Source of the DNA: Mytilus edulis
Taxonomy: Eukaryota; Mollusca; Bivalvia; Mytilida; Mytilidae
Length of the DNA: 64,000 bases
Assembly: GCF_963676685.1 (NCBI RefSeq)
Contig: NC_092345.1
Coordinates: 25,009,585 to 25,073,584, forward strand
Direction of reading: 5' to 3'
The notes beneath the pieces were generated by a model. It worked only from the letters and a program-made list of their open reading frames with translations. It did no database searches and was not told the origin of the DNA. Position 1 is the stretch's first letter, and each line of letters starts with the position of its first letter. The translations under genes were made by a program, and so were the position numbers. Positions 33,512-45,100 of the stretch are shown here, one piece after another.

Positions 33512-34092
33512 GAAAACAAAGTTTACCGAATGATCTCATCATACATCAATCTCATCATACATCAATCTCATCATACAACAAAAACGTATAATGTTGTGAG
33601 CACTTCATATAATGTTGTGAGCACTTCATATAATGTTGTGACCACTTCATATAATGTTGTGACCACTGCATGTAATGTTTGGACCACTGCGTATAATGTT
33701 GTGAACACTTAATATAATGTTGTGAGCACTTAATATAATGTTGTGACCACTGCATGTAATGTTTGGACCACTGCGTATAATGTTGTGAACACTTAATATA
33801 ATGTTGTGAGCACTGCATATAATGTTGTGAGCACTGCATATAATGTTGTGAGCACTTAATATAATGTTGTGAACACTTTATATAATGTTGTGAGCACTGC
33901 ATATAATATTGTGAGCACTGCATATAATGATGTGAGCACTGCATATAATGATGTGAGCACTGCATATAATGTTGTGAGCACTTAATATAATGTTGTGAGC
34001 ACTTTATATAATGTTGTGAGCACTGCATATAATCTTGTGAGCACTGAATATAATGCTGATCATTAACATAAGGCAGTCATTGCGTTCCATAT
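33512..34092 (-). mobile_element. Minisatellite-cored element, copy 2, inverted relative to copy 1
   Basis: Carries the same outer parts as 27705-28080 in reverse order: AAAACAAAGTTTACCGAAT at the left, then three CTCATCATACATCAAT units, a core of about 23 tandem 21-bp repeats (33585-34066), and TTAACATAAGGCAGTCATTG then CGTTCCATAT at the right. Because 21 is a multiple of three and the repeat lacks stops in several frames, both strands are open through it; these frames are not genes. Confidence 0.75.
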
Positions 34093-36044
34093 TTTTATCT
34101 ACATTGATGTGATTATGATATACGAACAGGTGAACTAACATTCGCATTAAACTTTTTACCTGTGTCACCGAACATTCACCTATCACAAAATGTAGGTTAT
34201 TCTAGCTAGAACCACTTTTCCTGCACGCGCACGAAAATGGTAAATTCTCATAGTAACACTGGGGAAAATATTTGCAATTATTGTATAATCTATATCATCT
34301 GTTCAATTTTAACATCTTTGTGCGATCATGATATTGAACACTTTTTAGTGTTTTGTTTTCTATCTATTTATCGGTATTGTTACACAATCTTTTAGACTCA
34401 TATATATATGAAAATGGTAAATGAAAATCAAAATGTTAACATTTGCCATCTGGGTTCCCTCTGTCAAATCTTTGCATGCTTATGTGTATCGAACGTTAGC
34501 CACGAGTTGACAGCGTATATCAAATCTTGAAATTTAAATGAATGAATTATCATTAAGGAGATGCACATATCTGGATTATCGATATTCCGAGTGAAAAAAG
34601 GAAAGCAAAGGTGTAGTAATTGATATGCTTTACAACATAAAGAGACATGAAAAAGAACATATATGTCAGTATTGCCCAAGGGAATTGCAATCAGTTTATA
34701 TCACCATGTTATGAATAAAATTGTGAAGAATATGTCCATGTCAGGTTAGAAACAATGATTATAGGATAGCTTATGTTAACAAAATGAAATATTTTAACCC
34801 CTGAAACTTTCTTCAAAATTACCATATGTGTGGATAAACATATTTATGACATATTTACTGATTGGTAATTGTTTGCTTAACGTCCAGTGGCAAATGTTTT
34901 ATTCATGTTCAGGACGAAAACAAATGTGGTCTGCAATACAAAATTGAATTAACTGTTTTTGAACGGACGATGAAGAAACACCTTTTATTGTCGCAAATCC
35001 GAATTTCTTGCACAGACACTTGGCTCAGAAAACAAATTTCCTAAACACCTAAATATAAGGCAAAGAAAAGAAGGTACTTAACACGCTAACCTTTTTTGTC
35101 GATATCATTCGTAGCGGGTCTACCCAAGTTTGTCAACCGTCATTATTTCGTCAACAAAGGTAGGCGTGTTATGCACCATTGTGTAGATACATCAATTTAG
35201 CTTTACGACATAAAATGTTTAAGTGGGATTGACAACCGAGAAATCGAAATATAACGGAATTTCGCGACCGGGTGACATTTTTCTTGGTAGCCTCATCATT
35301 CTTAAAGCTGTTTCACTTTTGAAAAGATTGCATACCATGACTTGCTCAACCAGTGTAATTAATATCCAACATGATATGATTACCACTCAACCGGTTATTA
35401 CAATAAGGACATAGTTAATCATTATCAGTTAACTGTGTAACAAATGATAATAAGCATATGCCAAAGTATTCACAAGCACTTCTTGCTTAACCCGTCTGAG
35501 CTTATATATCACTCATGCTTATAATTTGTATGCATTAACAATTGCACCGCTTTTTTTTTTAAACTGTTCGTCATTCGTATGGATCATTCCTTGTTTATTC
35601 GTACTACGGTGCTATAACTCGCCTTTTCTGTAATATTTCGCATTCAAATGATTTTTATTACTACTGTATACGTTGTTTTAAAAACATATTGACATCATGT
35701 ATTACTTTTAAGGTAAGTTATTTATGACCAGGTTTTATCCACGTTTTTCTACATGTGGAAATGCTTGTACCAAGCAGAATATGACAATTGATTTCCATTT
35801 GTTTGTTAATATGTTTGAGCTTTTGATTTTGCCAATTGATAATGAACTTCCCGTTTGGAATTTTCCTTGGAGTTCAATATTTTTTGCTATTTCACTTTTT
35901 TTTTTAAAACTTTTAAGGATTTTAAAAAACGTTACCTCAAGGACGGATGTTAATCTTGTAAACTTACAATTAAACAGTGTTTTGAATTCGGTAAAGTCTT
36001 ATTTTGATATAATACTGTGAATTTGAGTATTTCCTGTTGTCCAT
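34093..36044. other. Gene-poor spacer with repeat copies
   Basis: Contains the short repeat at 34868-34918 and, at about 35730-35905, a plus-strand copy of a dispersed repeat (GTTTGAGCTTTTGATTTTGC, GGAATTTTCCTTGGAGTTCA) whose opposite-strand partner lies at 60618-60760. The open frame of about 98 codons over this copy is a repeat artefact. No gene is recognised. Confidence 0.45.
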
Positions 36045-36215
36045 AAAACCCCATGTAGAATACATGTATTATATATGTATTTATGTTCGGTGGGAGCCAA
36101 GGCTCCGTGTTAAAGACCGTGTTTTGATCTATAGTGTTTTAATTTACAAATTGTGACTTGGATGGAGAGTTGTTTCATTGGCACTCATACAGCATCTTCT
36201 TATATCTCTATATAT
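36045..36215 (-). repeat. Dispersed repeat 'GTATGAGTGCCAATGAAACAACTCTCC', minus copy
   Basis: The minus strand reads ATGCTGTATGAGTGCCAATG, AACAACTCTCCATCCAAGTC, then GGTCTTTAACACGGAGCCTT, matching the plus copy at 39596-39780 nearly word for word. Confidence 0.65.
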
Positions 36216-36253
36216 ATATCCATACATAATGTACTATTTTCCGTAATTTGTAT

Positions 36254-36699
36254 AGAATGAAATTCAAAACAGTGTGGCTGTGGCCATTGATTGACACATT
36301 AAATTCATCCATTGACTGGGACAATTTACGCGAACGTTTGTCTGTAACGACCACTGTTCACGACATACCTACGATAGACATTTAAACTGTGGGGCCACCA
36401 AAGGTTTCTTAACGCCTTTAATTATAAAATAATTCGAAAAATTAATCTGGAATAACCTTTATGTTTTGATTTATATAATTGATATAAATCAAAACATCGT
36501 GTTATTTCTGATTAATTTTTTCGAATTACTTTATTAAGGTGTTGAGAACCTTTGGTGACCCCATAGTTTAAGTGTCTTTAAAAAGTACACAGTGAGCAAT
36601 GGTCGTTACATACAAACGTTCACCTAAATTGTCCCAGTCAATGGATGAATTTAATGTGTCAATCAATGGTCACAGCCACACTGTTTTGAATTTCATTCT
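36254..36699. mobile_element. Long-inverted-repeat MITE, copy B (446 bp)
   Basis: Same palindromic element as 21230-21674, about one difference every 20-30 bases, with ends AGAATGAAATTC and GAATTTCATTCT. Flanking TAT/TAT is a possible 3-bp target duplication. Confidence 0.75.
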
Positions 36700-38123
36700 T
36701 ATTGTTATAAAATAAAGTTTCCTCTGAAATGTATGGTTAAAAAGGATGGTTGAAAACGAGTGCAACTATAGCAAATGTATAGGTTATCGATGTTCAAATA
36801 TCGTAAGTCAATTAAACTAGGAGAATCGCATGAATTCAAAAAAGAGCAAAACTGGGTGCGTAAAAAGCGTCCACTTATATGGATGTTTTCCTCCGACATA
36901 TAAGGAGAAGTCCTTGTTAAGGAAGTCCATATAGAACAAAAAAGCACGAGCGTAACTGAAAAACGACATACGACGGAGTAGAGTGTGATAGATGAAATAA
37001 TACCGTTTGTCATAGATTTGAAGTTGTCATTCTGCGTCAATAAAAGAATGAAGAATATCTTCTACTCTCTGTAGTATCCCTAATTTCAATTTCGCTGGGA
37101 TACTAAGTAAACGGTATTAGGTGTAATCCTTCATTTAATTATGCGTTTTTAAGTGGCATTACATCGTCACTTTATCTTAAAATGAAATTAAGGAACAAGT
37201 CGGCTAATCAGTGGTGCACAATTAGTACTGATTTGAACTCCGACTATCAGCTGAAATAACAATCCACCAAAGTGAATAAGTCAAGCATTTTGATGATATC
37301 AGCTTCGATTGTTAATCGCATTCCCTTTGTTAATTTGACAACTAAGCATACATAATACACTGCCTGAAAATGTTTACATCCTCATCCTTTGGTCGCTGGT
37401 CGCTGGTCGTCATCAGCACTATCGTAACATTACACATAAATCAACTCACTGCACTTTGCTTTGAGTACTCCGTTGGTAGTTTTATTCATTTAAAACAACT
37501 AAGGTTCAAATTTCCACAGGAAAAGTCGAACTTTGATGAAATTGACTGTTTTTTTCAATCAAAATATTATGATTTTGAACAGCGGTATACTACTGTTGCC
37601 TTTAGTTAGTAACATTTAATCATACAGCTCCTTACATATTCAAGTGCTTCTCATCATTGATTTTCATATGCTTAGTTCTGAGCGTTCATGATAAGGTAAA
37701 ACCATAAAAGTACTTCAGACGCATCGAATTCATAAGTGATATTATCATTTTATTTTAGAACGGAGTTGATACCGCTATTATTTGATTGATATTATTCGAG
37801 AATATTGTCAGCTCAAAAGTCAATGCTTCAATATTGACATGATGTTTAACGTATAGGTCGTAAAACTGAAGAACTTAGTAATAATTAGAGAATTTTCTTA
37901 GTTCTCAAGGAAACCATTATAGATAGATTTGGCTGTTCCTTCATCAGTGATATTGTTATATCTTTATAAATCAACTGTTTAAAAAACTTTGAATTTTTGA
38001 AATACTATGGCTTTTCTACCTCAGGGTGAATAGATTACCGTAGCTGTTTGTGGCAACACTTTTAGTAATTTTGGTCCTCAACTTCTTATTGTATTTGGCT
38101 TTTTTTAACTTTTTTGGATTCGA
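36700..38123. other. AT-rich spacer, no supported gene
   Basis: Several open frames of 60-110 codons occur but none has recognisable motifs. A short tandem CGCTGGTCGCTGGTCGT lies at 37391. Confidence 0.4.
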
Positions 38124-38170
38124 TCGTCACTGATGAGTCTTTGTTTAGACAAAACGCGCGTCTGGCTTAA
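38124..38170 (+). ncRNA. Hammerhead ribozyme relic with mutated catalytic core
   Basis: The segment has CUGAUGA (38130-38136), helix II GUCU-UUGUUU-AGAC... (38137-38150), and ACGCGCGUC with GUC cleavage triplet (38154-38162). The invariant GAAA is changed to AAAA (38151-38154), replacing the essential G12, and helix I pairs only four bases (CGUCA against UGGCU). It should be inactive. About 50 upstream bases (CTCAACTTCTTATTGTATTT) share wording with the copy at 30320-30360, marking both as one repeat family. Confidence 0.6.
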
Positions 38171-38920
38171 ATACAAAATCCTGTTATCTATGATGAGTTT
38201 ATTTAGTAATCTTTGGACATACAGCTTCTTATATATCTAAAACAGTATCGCTTTTTGCATTCAGATGTTTGTGTTTGAGCGTTCCTGAAGAAAGTATAGC
38301 CAAAACAGTGCCTTAGACAAAACACATTTATAACTGTAAATATTATTTTCTAGCACTGTGTTGATACCTCTGCTGCTGGGACTGCCATTTCCCGAGGGTG
38401 CAATAAGATAAGAAGTCAGTGCCGCGATTGACACATTTTATTTTAGACAACAGTAGTTTACCGATGTTCAAATCTAATAAAACGATTAAGTATACACGAA
38501 TCAAGGTATTAAACAAACTTAAGGAATAGCAGCATGAAATCCAAAAGAACCGAGACCGAGTACGTTTTCGTAACTATAAACAACATTATACAAGTTGAAA
38601 ATTTACCAGCAATTTATTTACGTAAAATGTCAGTTGTAACATTTTCAATTTACCTTTAAGTTGGATTTCGGTATTTTTTATATTTCCCCAGACACAAAAT
38701 AACTCAATCTGTCCAATATTAGAGGCTATTTCACCTGTTTGCCACTACTGTACTAAGTTTTGATATTGTTGAAGAGAAATTTTTGATTTTCGAATAATTC
38801 ACACTAGGTAACAAATGAGTGTTTTGGAAGTAATACATGTTTAAAACATGGACTTCCTTTACCTGTTATTTTCGTGACTTTATATAAGTCTTATATTTGG
38901 CTGTTTGTATATATTATAGT

Positions 38921-39095
38921 ATTAATGAATGGGTGTTTTTATAATGGCCCTGTTATATGTCCAAGGTCTGTAATAATGGTCGAGGAAGTCTGTAATGACC
39001 CGAGGCAACGGCGAGGGCTATTACAGACATCCGAGGCCATTATTACTGACAGAGGACATATAACAGGGCCATTATACAAACACCCGTTTCTTAAT
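38921..39095. mobile_element. 175-bp near-perfect palindrome with G+C-rich loop
   Basis: Arms of about 76 bases (38921-38996 and 39020-39095) are inverted copies with few mismatches: ATTAATGAATGGGTGTTT, ATAATGGCCCTGTTATATGT, CTGTAATAATGG on the left, their complements on the right. The loop GACCCGAGGCAACGGCGAGG-GCT is unusually G+C-rich. An open frame through it is a palindrome artefact. Confidence 0.75.
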
Positions 39096-39420
39096 ACATT
39101 TATTAACCAACTGAACAAAAGTGTATGTGTTGCTGCTAACTTGATGTACTGTCTTACTCTTTTAATGACAGTTTAGTTTGAACAAAATAATTTGTACTTC
39201 AGCAGTATAAAGCTTTAAATATACCAAATATCCAAGATATTAAGTTGAAAGAGATATATGTTAAAAAAACAGGATGAACAGTGATCCCTTTATATGGTTC
39301 TTTAATGTTGGTTGCTGGTTACTAAATTAAATAAAATACAAAGGTATTATACTCTTTATAACTTAAGTTTTATTAACTTTATTAAAAACCCTAACAGGGC
39401 TTAATACAGACAAACTGGAC

Positions 39421-39543
39421 ATTAATACAGGGCCATTACAGAAAACAGGGCCATTACAGAAAAAAACAGGGCCATTACAGAAAAACAGGGCCATTACAGA
39501 AAAAAACAGGGCCATCATAGAAAAACAGGGCCATTACAGAAAA
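39421..39543. repeat. Tandem array of six ~19-21-base units ACAGGGCCATTACAGAAAA
   Basis: ACAGGGCCATTACAG recurs six times with A-rich spacers of 3-6 bases; one unit is degenerate (CATCATAG). The word ACAGGGCCATTA also ends the palindrome at 39064-39075, so the array and the palindrome are related. Confidence 0.75.
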
Positions 39544-39595
39544 TATGTAATTTTTAATAAACAGTCACTTTTAGCAATAATGCACTTAGTTGGTT

Positions 39596-39780
39596 AATAA
39601 AAGAAGATAATGTGGTACAAGTGCCAATGAGACAACTCGCTATCCAAGTCATAATTTGTAAAAGTAAACTATTATAGGTCAAAGTTGGGTCTTCAACACG
39701 AAGCCTTGACTCACATCGAACAACAAGCTATAAAGGACCCTAAAATGACTAGTGTTAAACCATTCAAAATGTTGCTAGGT
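39596..39780 (+). repeat. Dispersed repeat 'GTGGTACAAGTGCCAATGAGACAACT', copy 3
   Basis: GATAATGTGGTACAAGTGCC, AATGAGACAACTCGCTATCC, GGGTCTTCAACACGAAGCCT and CAAGCTATAAAGGACCC define the copy. It is homologous to 36045-36215 on the other strand. Confidence 0.65.
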
Positions 39781-42151
39781 CAGTAGAAGATATTTCATAG
39801 TTTTGAATATTTTAAAAATATGCCATTTGAAAGAAGCATGCCATTCTGATGTTTTTGTTGTTTTATCAGCCTTTCAAAGTTTGTACATACTATTTTTATT
39901 CTCGAGCACTTCCGACGAAACTTTAACTGTTGGAAAGTGCATCTGTTGTTTGGCATTTGTTGCAGTAAAAATTGGCAACGTTTATGTTATTAAACACAAT
40001 TAAAATTTCATTTTCATTTATTTTATAACAAAATAAAACAATTTGTAAACACATTAACATAAACAAATAACATCAAGAAACATAGTAACTTCTGACATAA
40101 TTACAAGTACTCAATATAAAGCATTAAAATGACATATTGACGAATAACCGTCAGAAATTGTAAACTTATTGCTGCTGTCAGCAATAGCTAATATCACAAT
40201 AATATAAATGTTTCCCCAAATCTGCATCTTCCTTACAGCATCGGAGATGTATAAAGTTTTACAGAATCGTACCATAAGCATAAACCGATTAGATACTTTT
40301 CTCTTTATGAATCCCTATTCATATCGTTTTAAAATATCACTTAACCTTCATTATCTAGTTATAGAGTAGGGTATGCGATAATCTTTGTCGTCACTCGGTT
40401 CAACATTATTATTGAATGAATTTTCATGTTCATTAGTAGATTGGGTGATGGGTAACTTATCATCACTAAAATTAAACTAACGAGTCATGACTTTATAACA
40501 AATATTTGAAACATGAATCCGTTTTCATTTGATCGAATCTGTTTTCAATATTTAATTTTCAATCAAAGGTCGACAACGCTTGATTGAGAAAGGCTGCTTC
40601 TGTCAATGAAGCCTTATTGGATGAGCATGATTGATGTTTGTAATCTGTTGAGATTAGTAATTCCGTACGGTATATTTTGCAAACCCGTTTCACTTTAAAT
40701 TTGTCAGGGATATACTAAGTCAAAATTTAATCAGGTCCAGAAAATATAGCATAGTCGTACCACTTGCTTTTAAAGACAGGGATAATTTTTATGTCCTTGT
40801 AAAAATTTCTAAAATCAGAAGCGAATCCGTTTATTTTGAAAAAAGATCGCTACGGGAAATAAAAACATGTGGCGAAAATTTCATTCTAGTTTCAAACTCG
40901 GCGTTCTCTAATTAGATAATGAAATCTCAATTGATTAGTTATGCGGCATAGTATATTCAGAAACTAGTTTATAACTCGTCCAGAATATGAAACAAAAATT
41001 ATGCGGAGCAGTTAAACAGAAAATTTATAACAAAATAACATTACCAGAATAGTTTACGGCAGCATTATTTAGAAAGTCAAAAGCAAATTGCACCATTTGA
41101 TGAACTAGACAAACAACATACAAACCCGTCATAGGAACTTTTTTTAGCCTTGCTAAACATGTAACGTGCGTTCATATGCATTATTAGGAAATCAAAATAC
41201 ATTTCTTGTCAAACAAGCAAGTAACTCATACTTTTATGATATACCAATGAACCTTTGGAACATATTGCAGATATTTATACTGTTCAAGTATTACCCTTAA
41301 AGGCTTCAAACAGTTTTATGGACAGACACACATAATATTATTATAATTTATTTTAATTGAATGTCACCACTTGTCATTTTTTTTGTTAAAAACATACACA
41401 TGTTCACTTTTAATGTTGTTTATCCTGGTTATTTGTAAACTTAGTCCTACTTCAATTATATAATAGATATTATTTTTCTTCAATAGCCAACAAATTATTT
41501 TTACCACAAAATTCCTATAAAATCTAGTTATTCCTTCAATGATTTTGAAAGGAAAACATTTCTATACAGAATATTATTATGCAAAATTAAAAATATTACT
41601 GCAAACTTGTAAATGCTTACACATCCAAAACATGCGCACAGTCATATTTTTTGGGGTCTTACATAATTTCTTTAGCAAATATATTTCGGTATAATACAAC
41701 TATTTTGGAACTCTTCTTTTTAAAACACACCAGTTAACTTTCCGAAGAGAACAATTCATGTATACAAAATGTGGAACTAGCACCTTAATAATAAAAAAAA
41801 ATCAGTGATGTACAAAAAAAGCTACAGATACATTGGCTCAAATCTCATTGTCTCAACATTGTATTCAATAAATATTTTAAATTACATTTTTAACGTCTGC
41901 AAGCTAGAACGTTTTTCAAATGACGAATGAGCTAAATTGAGTATGAATTACAGTTACTTTAAATAAAGTCAATTTTGTCCATTTGAGTTTATTCCCCATT
42001 TTTCATAAATTGGTCTCCATTAAGTCCTGTATTCATTGATTGTGTCACCGTCTAGATCAAATATGTTTGTTAACGCTGTCTCATTTAGGCACAAGGAATA
42101 AGTCGTCTTTGACAGTGCTATCGTAAACTGTATTATATCCTTTGACTTTTG
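39781..42151. other. AT-rich flank, may hold the 3' untranslated region of the GARNL3-like gene
   Basis: No coding frame is supported. Two minus-strand AATAAA hexamers are the notable candidates for the gene's end, at 41988-41993 (about 160 bases after the stop) and 40017-40022 (about 2.1 kb after it). Confidence 0.45.
41988..41993 (-). promoter_or_regulatory. AATAAA candidate polyadenylation signal for the GARNL3-like gene
   Basis: First AATAAA in transcript direction after the stop codon at 42152. Chance occurrence is likely in such AT-rich DNA, so a longer 3' untranslated region ending near 40000 remains possible. Confidence 0.3.
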
Positions 42152-45100
42152 TCACACAATATCTGATTCAACGTCTGAAAACACGACATGTCCAATGTAA
42201 TTTTGGTAAGGACTTGCTGGTGGACTTATTTCCGATGGTTTTAGTATTGTTATACCGGAATCCGAGCCAGACGAATCATGCCTATCTTTAGCCTGTTAAG
42301 AATAAATATACATATGATATACATGATACACAGGAATATATATTATAGACAAAATGCTTAATTATGAAAAGACATTTATAAAATCCATTTGAACTATGAT
42401 AAGGGGGAACAATTCAGTTCTTGTTTATATCAGGAATAGATACCAGAAGAGTTGTCTGTTTTGAAAATTAATTTATCTCCTCTAGTATTGTTACATTCTT
42501 TTAAAGTGTGGATTTGCATATCCGGAAAACACATACCCTGTCCATGTATTTGTGATTTTTTTTATTTTCAATAATGGATTTCGATATCAGTTACTATCTC
42601 GTAAACGCTAGGTGGATCATAAAAAAAACTTTTGACCAACATTTGCATATTGTTTCTGATTGTACAATGTGTAACTTGCATATATTAAGCCACATATCAT
42701 AATAAAGGTAAGGCTAAATATGGCCGTTTGCAAGCTCACGATTAAAATCAGTGGTAAAAACTTCTATTCCCGATACGACCCATTCCTACGTCTAGAAACA
42801 CAACATATAACGTTATAACCTTCCATATAATTACATAGTATGCTCAAAAATCAGATGTGGTAAAATTGACATCTTTTCTGGATAAATTAAGGAGATGTGG
42901 TATGATTGCTAAGGAGACAATTGTTCATTAGAGACCAAAAATGACGTAGATCATAAGTCATCTGTAGGTTAGGAAATTATCAATAATATATGATAAATTT
43001 AAATAAACCACAAGGAAAGATAAAAAAGAAATATGTATTAGACAAAAGTATTGAGAACATTGTACAAAAAATAACTGTCATCTCATTAGTAATGTACTTC
43101 TTTAAGGGAGGATGTTTTGGGAACGAAGAATATATTTCATTGATGCGATCTAGCGACGATACGTTTTACTAGTATCGATCTTACTAGTAATTGATAAGTT
43201 ACAATACGCACCTGATCATCTGATAACTGTGGATGCACTGCCTTACTCCGTACCAATGGGCTTCGTTTGGGTAAAACACATTTATCAATTCCACCACTGA
43301 CAGGGGCCAGCAATGGGGTAACTGATTGTTTTCTCACAGGACATCGATCTGTAGCTATGTATCCAGTAAGGCACGATAAGGGGATTTTGTAGATGTAACA
43401 TGGTGGGCGTGTCATTTTGTCTGAAATAAAGAAAATAAGTTTTCTTTAGTAAATATAGCATTTAGTTAAGACAGAAAGATGCCTAAATGCTATTTTAGCA
43501 TTACCTGATGCAGAATTACTTATATATTGATTTTCCGTATGAAATTTTAAATACTTACATGATGGTGATGATGGTGGTGTGTAAGAAAAATCTTTCTCTT
43601 TGCTTTTGTCTATTGGTGAATTTGGTCCAGCCGAGGTTGAAAAGAATATGTCGTCCTAAAATATAATGGTAATCCTGTTATTATGATTCGCTAGACAAAT
43701 TGTTAAAAACATTACAAGAACCCATTATTCAATATTATTTATATACTCGTCAAAAATGCTAGGATGATATTTGTACGCCGTACATTCGTATTGTCTCCAA
43801 AAGACTTAAAAGTAACGCTTGAATAAAAAATGGCAAAATGGCAAAACAAAGAACGAAGTTGGGGAGCATTTAGGACTCAAAATTCAGTGAGGGTTTGCAA
43901 AATAAGGCTAAACCGATGTATTCCTGGGGTAGAAAATCCATAGTATTTCGTAAACATGTGATTTTTGACAGAAGTCCTGGCTACTGGTCTGGTGATACCA
44001 ACGGGTAGTTATCCTACAACAGAAGTGGCATCAAACAAGTGGTTGTATATTAACTCATCGTTAGAATTGGATCTATAATGGGTTTAATTCCTTACCAGTC
44101 AGCATGCTACATGAAATAATTTACACAAAATAGGAATATTTTTTTTGTATTACAACTGGAGAATACAAATTAAAAAAAAATGTACATTTGTCAAAATAGT
44201 CAAAAAGTAAGTTTGCAACTTGAGACAGATTTGTAGATTGATACTTTAGGATCACTTTTGCTATTCAGAGGGTCTTTTCGTAGTTCATAACTTTAGCGTT
44301 TATCAACAAATAACGTTTTCACTATTTGTGTTTGGAGAATAACAACACTTGTTCATTTGAAATATCAACATACCTTCGATGTAATGAGACATAGATCTGG
44401 CATGGTCATTGTATGAACCAGGTTACCATTAATAATTAGTCGTATCTCAATCGTGTCTTGGGTAAATGCAAGAATATATGGAAAGGCACAAACTGAAAAT
44501 AGTTAAAAAAAGTATTTAACATTAGTTTGATTCAATACTGTATTTGATTGCGAAATACTAGTACCCCCCCCCCCCCCCCTCCCCGTAAAAAGTAGAAAAA
44601 TTACAATATAAACAATTACTTGTCATGAGTTTGATACATAGGCTAGAAACTATTCACAGGATAAATGAAACAAATTCAGCCTCAGATAAACATAACGTTG
44701 TTATAAATTGGAAAGTATAGTTGTGCAATTAAGACGAAAAGATATGCATGTCATCTTTATATTGCTTAAATTTAATAGATTTTTTTCTAATTGAAATATT
44801 AGGAAATTTTCACAACATTTGCACCGTATAACATTTTAATTTTTTTTTTACTTAAGATGACGCATAGATTGTTAACACTCACAGCTATGAATGGTTAATA
44901 TTCATATACTGATTAGTAGGAACTCGGTCGTACTAGTTAAAAGTTTGACAAGTACCAGATTCAAACCACTATCAGCATTCAAATATGCATCAACCAAGTC
45001 GAAACAATTTCAGTCCTGCAGCCGTTGGTTTTATGATGATCGAGTGAAGAGATACTTTACTAACGTTTTTATCTTTAACAATTTGATCATATTTCTTAAT

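Noticed and set aside
33585..34066. Regular array with a near-constant period, resembling a CRISPR array
   Set aside because: The units are contiguous 21-bp repeats with no unique spacers, and the DNA is animal.
35724..36020. 98-codon plus-strand frame
   Set aside because: It overlies a dispersed repeat whose other copy (60618-60760) does not keep the frame.
38874..39176. 100-codon frame over the 38.9-kb palindrome
   Set aside because: Both arms encode mirror-related nonsense; the frame is a consequence of the palindrome.
39895..39935. GACGAAAC word at about 39913, considered as another hammerhead
   Set aside because: No CUGANGA core upstream and no helix II pairing; the word is a chance match.
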